DNA of 64,000 bases from NCBI GenBank assembly GCA_039619475.1, contig CM077115.1, positions 158,447,774 through 158,511,773 on the forward strand. Direction: 5' to 3'. The translations under genes and the position numbers were made by a program. This document shows positions 44,051 to 55,863 of this stretch, piece after piece. Origin of the DNA: Icerya purchasi. Its lineage: Eukaryota; Arthropoda; Insecta; Hemiptera; Monophlebidae. The notes beneath the pieces are model-generated. The model had not been told where the DNA came from and made no database searches. It worked only from the letters and a program-made list of their open reading frames with translations. The number at the start of each line of letters is the position of its first letter. Positions within the stretch are counted from its first letter, which is position 1.

Positions 44051-46042
44051 TCAAGAAGTAATTTCGGCTAATCGGTGAACTGTACTCTCATCTAAGAGGC
44101 ACAAATCAAAATCGAAAGTTTTTGCAGTAATTTCGTATCGACCAGTCTCAGCTATTATTTGGACAATTCGCTGCAATTCCTGATTACTGTTGGTGGTCAT
44201 AATTTTATGTTGCAGCTCTTTCAGTTTCGATATGTACTCATCAGTGAACTTGGACATTTCCGGATTATGATTCATTATAGCAGAAGACGAATGTCGACTA
44301 TTACTAGCAGTACTGCTGTTGGTGTTATTATTACTGTGGTTTCGTTCTTCCAACATTATCGCCGTTTCTGTCTGGTTGTGATGATGATGGTGACTTGTCA
44401 TCAAGGAATTCGCGTTAGTTGCACTTTCATCGTCTTTATATAATTCCATATCTATTACCGAGGAAGAATTAGTAGACGGTACAGGGGACGGTAATTCGTT
44501 CGACTGTAATTTAGTGCCACTCTTGTTCTTCTTTTTATGTCGTTTAGCGTCCGCTCTATCAATTGAATTTCGTCTGTTTCGCTTTCGATTATTATGATAA
44601 TTTTCTGGAGACTGATCCGTCATAGCGACCGCCGACGGTGGAACCGAAACCGGCGCTGGTACTGACGAAGGGGTAATAACTGGAACTGGAGATTCTGGAG
44701 TTGCTGGAGATTTTTCTGGTTGCAGTCTAACGGGAGCAATCAACGAAGGAGTTGACGCTGTCGTCAGAGTCGGCGGTTGCTGTTGCCTTTGCTTCAAAGC
44801 AACCGACGATTCCTCATCTGAAACGGATAATTCGGTATCCGATTTATCATCGCTCAGTTCGTTAAACAACTGATGCAATGGTTTCGTTAATTTCATTGAC
44901 GGACTGCCAACAGTGTTGGCAACGGCATTTTCAGTTTTAACTAAAACAACGTTGTTACTGTTGTTAATATTGTTGTTATTATGCTGATGAACGAGTTTAG
45001 TCAACTCCGGCGAAGAAGATGGTAATTTTTCCTTTCTAATTACCTGCGTACTCGCCGGCGTTACTGTCGATTCTTCCTTATTTTTATTCTTCTTCTCCTC
45101 TTTATTACGCTTGCTCTTTTTCTCTTTTTTATGTTTATGATGTTTATGCTTGCTACCGGAAGAATCTTTCTTTGTATCGATGACGGCGACCGATAGGGAA
45201 TTATTATCCATATCAGCTGTCGCTATAGGAACTGTGGATGTACTATGATAATCCATAGCGACTGTCGTTTCGTTATTATCAACGCAGTTCACATTAACAA
45301 TACCACTAGTGCTACCGTTATTGTTAATAGTGTTATCATTGTTGACGTTTGTTGTACTATTGTTAACAATGCAGTCATTTGTTGCTGCTCCCATTCCGTA
45401 CATTAACGAGCTATCGATACTGTTATCTTTTTCGTTCGAGCCGGTATTTCTCGAAAATTCCTTTTCTTCCAAATGTTTACTAGAGTTTTTCTTCTCTTCT
45501 TTTTGTTTATTTATTTCGTTTGGTTTACTTTCCGCTTTATCGTCCTTAGATATTGTTATCGATGACGATTCTTTCCTTTCTGACGAGCCGCTATTTTTAT
45601 GTTTGTCTTTACTTTTTTCTTTTTTATCTTTATGCCTTTTTTCACTTTTTTCTTTTTTCTCCACTTTGACACTTTCCTTTTCAGGCTTTTCCGTTGGAGA
45701 TGGGCTCCTTCTTTTCGGTTTTTTATCAGCCGAGAAGGAAGAACTATTCTTTTTACTATCATCCTTGACTACTTTTACATTATTGCTGCTAGTACTATTA
45801 TTATTACTATTACTATTACTATTATTATTAATATTAGCATTATTAATATTACTATTAAGGTTAGTTTTTGATTTGTCTTCTTTGCCAAACTTTTCTTTAA
45901 CTGTGCTTTCAAACTTTTTCATTTTGTACGATTTTTCCTTATCATGTTCCTTTTCCTTATCACGTTCTTTGTCTTTTTCAGCATCTTTATCTTTTTTTTC
46001 CTTTTTACTTGACGAATGTTTAGCCAGTTTCAGTACATGATC
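44051..46042 (-). CDS. ear: ear last exon: low-complexity tract and AHD
   Basis: The acceptor GGTTACAG precedes 46042; stop TAA at 44051-44053. It begins DHVLKLAKHSSSKKEKKD. Next come a poly-Asn/Ser tract, several Lys/Glu-rich blocks (KKEKKSKRNKEEKKNKNKEE), Ser/Pro-rich sequence and basic stretches such as RKRNRRNS and AKRHKKKNKSG that look like nuclear localisation signals. The last 60 residues form the ANC1-homology domain: YISKLKELQHKI, RIVQIIAETGRYEIT, TFDFDLCLLDESTVHRLAEI. In AF9/ENL this segment is disordered alone and folds on binding AF4, DOT1L or polycomb partners. The opposite strand carries a long chance frame because of the repeats. Confidence 0.93.
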   Translation of the reverse strand, partial: DHVLKLAKHSSSKKEKKDKDAEKDKERDKEKEHDKEKSYKMKKFESTVKEKFGKEDKSKTNLNSNINNANINNNSNSNSNNNSTSSNNVKVVKDDSKKNSSSFSADKKPKRRSPSPTEKPEKESVKVEKKEKSEKRHKDKKEKSKDKHKNSGSSERKESSSITISKDDKAESKPNEINKQKEEKKNSSKHLEEKEFSRNTGSNEKDNSIDSSLMYGMGAATNDCIVNNSTTNVNNDNTINNNGSTSGIVNVNCVDNNETTVAMDYHSTSTVPIATADMDNNSLSVAVIDTKKDSSGSKHKHHKHKKEKKSKRNKEEKKNKNKEESTVTPASTQVIRKEKLPSSSPELTKLVHQHNNNNINNSNNVVLVKTENAVANTVGSPSMKLTKPLHQLFNELSDDKSDTELSVSDEESSVALKQRQQQPPTLTTASTPSLIAPVRLQPEKSPATPESPVPVITPSSVPAPVSVPPSAVAMTDQSPENYHNNRKRNRRNSIDRADAKRHKKKNKSGTKLQSNELPSPVPSTNSSSVIDMELYKDDESATNANSLMTSHHHHHNQTETAIMLEERNHSNNNTNSSTASNSRHSSSAIMNHNPEMSKFTDEYISKLKELQHKIMTTNSNQELQRIVQIIAETGRYEITAKTFDFDLCLLDESTVHRLAEITS

Positions 46043-49000
46043 CTGTAACCATTACACATAAAGTAATACTTGCAATGTAGTTGTACATCAACAAGAGTAA
46101 ATGATTTTTTTTTTTTTTTCTTTTTAAATAATTATTTTAATTAAGCTAGTATAAATCTTGGAATAAATAATTTAACATTTAGTTCGGCGGGGTCTTGCAT
46201 TTTATAAACCGTTTAAAAAAATATCGGTTCATAGGTGCATATTGCATATCGCACGTATAGTGAAATTATCGATTTTATTAGCATTTTTTTTAAAACTATT
46301 TCATTTTTTGAAGTTTGTTACTTGTAGAAAATCTATCTTTTAAACACTCGTTATGTGAACCTGAAAGCAACCAACGATAAATATTTTTTTGGAAAAGCTT
46401 AATTATAGCAAGTTGGGTTGTTAGTCAGGTCGGACATATTATCTTAGATTTTCAATAACTAAATTCTGAAAGTAAAAAACGGTGAAACAAGATTACTTTC
46501 AAAATTAAAAAAATGCAACACTGATGTAATTGCAGGATGAAAAAGTTATATCAAAGTGATCAGTTAGTGTTTCCTGAAGACACACACGGAGAAAATTTAA
46601 AGACAGGTTATAATTTGCGTAACACTAAAAGAAAATGCTTATTATTAAAGTAACAATTAAAAAGCTAAAGTATTTCTCACATCCAAAGTGTAAATATCAA
46701 AAAATAAATCGAATAAAAAACTAACCAAAATCTATATTTTCGAACATCTCATAAAACTCGTTATTTGCATTCTGTCTATTTTCGAGTATAACTATGCAGA
46801 ATAGGAAAGAAATGAGGAACATTTTCTACACATTTTACATCCGATACAGCTTAGATATATTTTCTCTCACAAGTCAAATACTCATTAGATTTTTAAGTAA
46901 TTTCAAAACTTCCTGATCGATAACGTGACTGTAGTCGGCAATTTTATGTTCCACTCAGTATATATATATATATATTTACATCTCATCAGTGTCATGTCTT
47001 TAGATAATTAAAACGGAGAGTTCTATGATTCTAAAAATAGATGTTATAAATCAAACACCTTAAATCACATCTACGGTCGAAGAGTTCACTTTTAAATTTT
47101 CGTCATACGTTGCTACAAATTAAATAAACTTTAAACAAGTACACAGGTAAAAACTTGGAAATAACAGTAATGGAGAATATAGTTGAGCAGTAATTACCGC
47201 AATTAAAAAAATGTTTTATCCATTTAAATAGTCTAAAATGAATTTGACGTGAACCATGCAGAGGTAATTAACCTTCTTTGAACAAAAAAGGATTTCAGTA
47301 TAAACAATTTTGTTTTTTAATTAAACTGTCTAATTTAAAGGAATAATTTTTCGCGAAATCAAAATATTATTTTTCCCGTTATTATATATAACGTGCTTGC
47401 AAAACTTGAACTTTTTTTAAGAAACAAATATCGCAAAAAAACTAAACAAAAAATAAAATTACCTGTTGATGTTTTTCCGATGGCACAACTTTTTCTAAAC
47501 TGGACAATTTTGGCGGATTTAATTTTTGATTAAGCTGCGTTTTCGACGTTTTAATCGGCTGGCCAAAAATTGAAAATGGATCGTTCAAATTTAAGGGTTC
47601 TTCAATTTTAACCATATTATCCTTTAAATAAGAACATAAGTGCTATAATGAATTTCATCAATTTTTTAACTGTACCAAATAAGCGCATGAAAACATAAAG
47701 CGATTAAAACTTTTACCAATAGCAGTTGGTTTTTACTCGCAAATAAATAATAAATTATTGCGGTTTAATATAATTTTCATTAGTTTTCTATTATATAATT
47801 ACAAATACATACTTTCCGTTGATTTAAAATTATTTGAATGAAATACTTTTAAATGATCCAAAAATTAAAATTTTCTAAACAACGCGCGCTAACTTTGAAG
47901 AACTGAATTTTAATTCGGCTCTTTAGATTAAAATTTCACTAAAAGTATATGCAGTCAATGACAGAATTCACCGTGCTTTAAAAAAAATTCTATGTTAGCA
48001 ACAAAAAAAGGGTAAATTAACACAATTAATCTATAAAAATTTATAAAACAATGTTGGCAGTGTTCTCTTTTTTTTTTTTTTTTGGCACGTTAAGAGTGGA
48101 AAACTTACCCAGTACGTAGAATTATGAGTTAATCAAAAAAAAGATTAGAAATTTGGGAAATAAAGCAGGCTAACAGAGAAACTATAGTGGAAAAGAGGAG
48201 TGCAAGGATGACATGGGTACTACGAGCGAGAGAGAAAGAAAGGTCAAGGATCAGAACACCAAAATAAAGGGTCTGAGAAAATAACGAGACAGTTGAATAA
48301 GATGTGATTTGCACCACAAGTATAGTTAAATTTTGGAGAGCCAAAGGGACACAAAAGCGATTGAACGAGAAACGTAACAGTGACGCTAGAAACAGGTCAT
48401 GATTGAACCGAAAACGAACAATGGAGTAAATAATTGAACGGTCAATGTTAAGGAAGAGATTGAATGAAGGAAAGCAGGAAGAAAAGGTTGTATAGAAAGG
48501 TAGAAATAATGGGAATTAGAAAAGAAGAAATGATAGAAATCGGTCCAAAAGTCATGATGGGAACGGCATAAAGGCTCTGAATAGAAAATCTACTTATGAA
48601 TTGACCACTGATTGCAGCCGATCGTGCCCAAACCAACTTGATGCCGGAAGATTAAAAAATAAATATTGATAACAACGACGATAAATTAAATTATTGTTCT
48701 TATTACAAAAACTTTTTGGAGTAATGATGATAATAATTAAACAGAAATTTATTTCTAACTCTGTAACAATAAAATGATAACCAGGTTCATCTTTGTGCGC
48801 GCATCACGCAGAGACTAATGGAACATCTTGATAAAATTTTACCGTTGTATTTATAAAACTGCCATTTATCAGTAATTAAAATTGTTACAGTATTCTTCAC
48901 GAAGATTAAGATATCAAGTTTGAGCGTTTTCTTCCCATTGAGAAGACAGACAAAAGAAGCGGTGCGCTGTAGCGATATTTATAAAGTTTCATAATTTTTT

Positions 49001-52000
49001 TTTCAATGTATATTTTAACTATGTTTTTTGTAGCACTGTAATTCAATTAGCAATAAAACCTTAAATATTTCAATTTCATATTTTGTCTATCTATATTGGA
49101 TTCTTAAGGTTAAAAAAAGATACCTTTGAGAAAGAGAAGCAATTTTTATCAATACTTAAAATCCGCTAAGAGAAGGAGATTATCTCGATCTTTTAATACG
49201 ACTGGATCGTGTAATTCTTGATTAGCTGTTGAATGAAAACGCAACATTCAGTCTCGAGCCGTAATAAAGGGTCTAGCCGGTTAAGGGGGTAAAAGTGCCT
49301 TTGAACCAAACTTTATAAAAAATATATACATCTAAGGCATGAAAAAAGTAGTTGATGCTGAAAGTTTTAGACCCCCCCAGTCCCATAGGAAGCTGCTGTA
49401 GTAACCATTTTGCGATTTTCGGGGGTTTTACGATATCTTCGCCATTTTTCAATCGATTTAAAAAATTCTTGTTGGAGGTTAAAGATAATGGAAAGTTCTA
49501 AAACGGTGATTTTTTCAGATTTTTAGACGCTAAATTCAAATTTTTAGGAACGTTCAAAATTATTAAAATGGCATAAAAAATATTTTAAAAATTCAGTAAC
49601 GACGAAAAAAATATATAACATGTATTGTAGTGTAAACTATCTACCGAAATTTTTTCAGATTTTTAAAAGTGGTGGAAGAGGTTAAAAAAAAATGAAAACA
49701 TGCATTTTTGGCCGAAAAACCTCTGAAACTTGAATTGGAAGCAAAATATAAAATGAAAGCTACATAATTTATCATTGTGTTACCTAATTTGCTATTATGG
49801 GAATTTTAAATTCGTGCAGAATCTCTATATTTTTTTATCTCTTAAAAGCATTATTGTTTTGCAGTTATAATACATGAGTTTAAATACATTTGTTATATTT
49901 AGAACAAAAAAATACCGTAAGTTTTTTCAACACTCTTTAAAAATGAATAAAATGGGAAAAAAAAAATCGGAAACCATCGTTTAGTTATTTTTGAATGATT
50001 TGTAATAACTAAGCTAGCTCAGAGCTAGTCCTGTGCAATAAGAATCACAGGAGAAACTTTTGTCGATTTTATACGTAAGATTTCAACTAGAGACTTTAAA
50101 AATACACAAAAAACTACATAGATACAAAAATACGTTGGCCCGCGAAATAAAGAGGCATGCTATTTTATATGCGCATGTGCTACGGCTCATACGGGGCTTC
50201 AAGTGAGCTAGAGAGAATCGCTTCCCTCGCGGGCCGCTGTATAAACCCTGGCGCATGCGCACATGAAATATTACGCCTCTATTTCGCGCGCCAACATATT
50301 TTTGTATCTATGTTGTTTTTCGTGTATTTTTAAAGTCTGTAGCTGAAATCTCACGTGTAAAATCGACAATATGTTTCTCCCGTGATTCTTATTGCACAAG
50401 ACTAGCTCTGAGCTAGCTTAGTTATTACAAATCATTCGAAAATAACTAAACGATGGCTTCCGATTTTTTTTTTCCATTTTATTCACCTTTAAAGAGTGTT
50501 GAAAAAACTTACGGTTGTTCTTTGTTCTAAATATGATAAATGTATTTAAACTAATGTATTATAACTGAAAAATAATGTTTTTGTACTAGTTATGGACATA
50601 ATGGTGCCATAACAAAAGTATGTTCGTATTTGAAAATGAGAACCAAAAAAGATGTGCTATGCATTATGAAAGGTTCCCTTATCAACAGTTCACGAACCAC
50701 CGGAGCTACTTGAGGCATTAATGAAGATCATCCTAAATTTAAATATATTTTCTAAACAATATGATTCTACAGCGGCCTCTTTCAAATTATTTCGCTTAAA
50801 GCAAATTAAATCCCTAAATAGTCGACTTTTAAAATACAAAGATAAATCCATTATTATATTATCCCTCTGCTATTCACTGATGTGCTTCAAGTTTTGCAAG
50901 TTTATTTTATAACTAATTACGCCAAAGAATCTGTTAAGGAACAAAACATTCTCAATTTATGGATTACGGGGAATGTTGCTAACAGCTTTAAATTTGATTT
51001 AAGAATACATCCGATGATAAGCGAAATAATTATAAATTTGTCAGTAGCGTTAATAAAAGACCGATTACGGCTTATTCAGGTCGTACAATGTACCAATAAC
51101 GAGGTAGCCGTGCTACTGGTCGACCAGACATGTGATAAAAGGAATATTGTCTATTGAGCCCGAGATTATATACGTATAAAAAGAAAAAACTTCTTATTTC
51201 AGGACTCGCAAGGAGGCAAGCTCCCTTGACCTCCAATCTTTTTTTCTTCTAAAATTATTTAAAATATCGTTTTCAATTGATTAGGTGATTTTTACCTGCC
51301 TTTTGTTTTTAAAAAAATGTTAGCAATTGTACAACATAGCAATCAACCTTTGCTATCTTATATAAAGTAACGATAAAAATTAATTGTACTCGTAATATTA
51401 GGGCCACGCAGTTCAGGTTCCATAATGGTTTTGGAACAAAGGATGTTTTGATTTTTCCACAAGTATTATTGCGTCAATGTATATAGATCAACAAGAACGA
51501 TTTTATAAAATATATATTAACGCGTTTAAACAATCAAGTCTTTATAGCAGAAGCTAATAACAATATTAAAAATCTTTGCTGGAATTAGGCGGTTAGGATA
51601 GAAGTGTCATCAGAATTAATAGACGAAAATCCAATTTATACGTAGATGTTTGGTATCACAACTTCAATTTTATATCTATTAATGTATCAATAACACGATG
51701 ATATTTTAACGAATGGTTTGCAAGACGTACAATATGTTTTAGACATAACCAACAAAATAAGTAATGAATTTGGAACAGAGAGAAAAAAAAAATTATAACA
51801 ATAGGTAACAAATAGATAAATAATGTTGTTAATTCGGAGAATAGGTCAATGACAAAAAATTAATCTGTTCAAATATTTAGCAAACTTCTTTACTGAAAGC
51901 CTAAAATCTGATAAAAAAATTAAAGTGAAAACGCTTTATGTAGCCGTTAATGTTTGATTTTAATGTTAAACGGAGATATTTTCGAAATAGCGCTTTCCGC

Positions 52001-55000
52001 TTTATTACACAGAATTTGGATGCTTTTAGCTACTACTATGAAACGGTTATTAGAAATATTTAAATATGATTGTGCAAGGTAGCATGCTAAAGACAACGTA
52101 GATAAATTGTTAAACGAAGAAAAAACCTTATTTTGAACATGTTTATTAAATTGATAAATACGAACTAGCTGAACTGATTATATAAAGGTAAAATAAAGAA
52201 TGGTAAAAATTTTCGCGGTTAGTCGTCAACTCCCGAAACTTGCGAACAGGCAACGATAATGTCGCTAATAAGAAAAGTGATGTTTTCGCATCGACTACTG
52301 ATAATAAATCGAAATAAATGATGATCAAACCAAATGTAAATATGAGCCTGCGAATCAAATTATGCAATGTAGTTCCTCAATTATTAATAATGGAAATTTC
52401 GAGCTCAAAATTAATGGTCAACGCGAATGGCTTATTGCACAGTGATGAATTTATCACAAATTTCGAAAAATGCATCAATTATATGGAAACTATTATCAAA
52501 TTTGTGCATTTCCCATAACTCTATATACATCCGAAACGCGATTTAGCGTAATATAGACTGTCAATGAATGGAAACTTTTAAAAAATGACACCAACCTCAA
52601 ATGCTTCAAATAAGATGGACCGATATTGCACCGGTTTTTATTAAATGAAACTAGCACAGATACATATATTAAATATAAATGATTAGATTTTAGCATTTTT
52701 TTGATACATTATTCGCGGTGATAATGCAGAAAAGATAATAAAGCAATGTTAACAGAAAACAGCTAAATGCTCTCATAAAATAAAAATTATTTTTTATCAT
52801 TATATATAGAGTGCGCGCGTAAATTTGTAATTCTTTAGTTAAGACTTACACAGTTACATGGCAATTATTTAAACTGTAGAAGTTCTGAATTCTTCAATAA
52901 TAAGTATAACCGTTAGTTTATTTTATTAATTAATATACTATAGAATTCGCTTGTTTGTTGATTTTATATAAGGTTGGAACAAAAATCGCGCGTAACAATT
53001 AGCACAAACGAATACTATAAGAATGATATCGCCTAAATTCAAAATAACTTATTAGTTTGGTATATTTTTTTTCTCTATTCCAATAATTACTGATTTTAGG
53101 TGGGTATAATTTTTGTAATTCGCTACCGAACGAACACTGTTTTAAAAATTTAGAGCGTTCAGTTCTGTTGTTTTTGTGTAATAATATTTCAAAAAAAGAT
53201 TAGCTTAAAAAAAATTATCATTTTTATTTTTTCATGGCCTTTTCTTTTTAGATTTTTCTTATTGTCGTTTCCGATATGTAGGGTGTTATAGTTTTTTGTT
53301 TTTTTTAATTTGAAATAATTTTAGTTAAATAACGAAATTTTAAATTAATAAATAATTTCATAAAAATACTCGAAAACCTTATAATTTACAATTTGATAAC
53401 AATGAAAATTTCTGAAGTAAAAATGTATGAAGTTAATTATAGAACAGATACTGGTTACAAGCACAAAATGATTTCATATAATTCCTATAGAAAAAAACGA
53501 AAAAATGAAAAACAAACAGATAATTTTGAGAAAAATGTAAAAGTTTACTTCTAAGCGATTTATACATTAATTTGTTCACAATGAGAAGCCTAAGAAAACC
53601 AAAATGAAGAGTATGAACATAGTTGGATACAAGTTATTTCATCTATCTACATTCCCCAATGTGACTTCTATTGCACATTCGCGTTGTATAGATAAGTAGC
53701 AAATACACTAAACGATGCTGTGTACAACACGGACATATGATGTGGAGCGTACTTTTAGGATACTGACTGTAAACGATAAGAGGGCGATTTAGGATTTATG
53801 CATTCAGTCATCACTGTTTAATATGAGACTTTGAAGATTATTTGAGAATTACTCTATATGATCAGTCAAACGTGGTAGCGATGCGAAATCATCACGACCC
53901 ACACGTGTTGTAAGTGAATATTTTTCAAATAAAATGGGCTAATATGTAAATTTAAGTTCTGCCTTTAACTGCAGAAAATTAGGAAGACTTCGAATTTTAT
54001 TAAACCTTACTTAAACGGAGTATCAAATTTTAAAAACTAAAATCATAAAAAAACCTAACAGGGAACACAATATCAACAGGAAAGGGAAACACAAATGGTG
54101 AATATTTTCAATATAATTTTGACTACACTATCTAATAGGAACAGATATTCGATAAAAGATCATAATCGGGAAAAAATAAAAATAAATAATATAAAATAGA
54201 AGCCGAAACATAAATAGGTATAAACGACCATATATAAATATATATTACCTTGACTGACTTGGACTTTTTGCTAGAGGATAAATAATCTTGCGTGCTGGAC
54301 AATTTAGTTTTACTGGCCGCCGTTGACCCAGTTGGGATTTTATCGTCCAAGGAATTTGTCCCAAGCGCCTGATTAGAATGGTTACCGATGGAGGGCACTG
54401 AAGAATCCATGGTTCCGCCACCGACACCAACCTGAACAACCGAAAAATATAAATACAAATGGTATTGCTGTCATTAAATTGAATTATTACATTTCGTACG
54501 CGCACACAATGTTGTTATCCAAACAGTACATAGCAGCGCATATTATCATCAGTAGTAGTTGTCGCACTCGGAAAGCGTCAAGTTTCCTCGGTGTGTATAA
54601 ATTAATTTAATGAATAACGATAATCTGCTCCCGATAAAGTCCGGGATATCTTGTCACGTACATTGTGTTTTTACGATTCACACGTCGTAACTACCACACA
54701 GGGGAAAAAATGAACGATAGTACATACACCGCTGGCTATTCCGTGTATATTCCCTTTTTGCCTACACACAACTGTTCATGTTGCACTACTTTGTAAATGA
54801 ATATCTTATTTAAATCAAGATTAGTGGTAGGTGTTCAGTCATTAAACGTGTGATAAAGAATGATACACAACAATTAAAATACAATTTTAATCCGTTTACT
54901 ACCAAGCGCGTTGTTTTGTAAATCGGAAAACACTTGTGTAGTATTTTTTTTTTATACCACGCAATGATAATGACGATGATAATGTATAAAAACATTTACC

Positions 55001-55799
55001 AATAACGGCGGAGCAGTTTATCAATCGCGATGCGGTTAATAAAACGGCTGTTAATTTGATTAACATTTATACACGTCACAAACTCCGTTTCTATGTTTGT
55101 AAATATATAAATTTTTACTATATAAACTGAACTTTTAAATACAGTGTAACGTGTCAATAAGCCACAGGTAAATCGCTGCTCGTAGTATTTAATTATTCGT
55201 ATTGATGGTGATATTGTTTAACGATGTGAAATGATAATTTATTATTAACATACACTATAAATATGGCGATAAATACAACTTTAGATATATTATTCGGATA
55301 AATTATAAAGTATAATTTGATGCGGTTCTCGTAAATTTTACACCAACCAGTTGTATTTACATTTATTAAAATATTCATTTGCACAGCTTTATATAGAAAA
55401 GAGCCGCTGTTAAATTAATTAGAAGGAAAAAAAAATCGTAACATTCATCAAGTTACGAGTTTAAAATGTTTTTCGTAAAGTAAACAAATAAAAATGGATC
55501 GAATTATATCGATTCTCCCTACTCTTTTTTTTTTTTTTTTTTTTTTTGATTCCATCATTTATATTAAATTGATCTGCTTGAAAAAATTAAGGACTAATAA
55601 TGAAAATAATACCACGAAGACGAAAACAAAAATGTGATATATACTTGAAAAATTATTTTCAGTAATCAATATTAATTTGTTATTTTCACTGTTTTTTTAA
55701 ATGTTTATTTATTTATTTTTTAATACACGTTAAATTTTATATTATTGTCAAATACATATTTAACAGAAAATGATCACAGCAATGCGTATTAGAACAAAA

Positions 55800-55863
<64 letters not shown>

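Noticed and set aside
45309..46040. 243-codon plus-strand open frame
   Set aside because: It is the exact antisense of the Lys/Glu/Ser-rich last exon of ear. Its Leu/Phe/Ser-rich translation is what low-complexity coding repeats give on the other strand.
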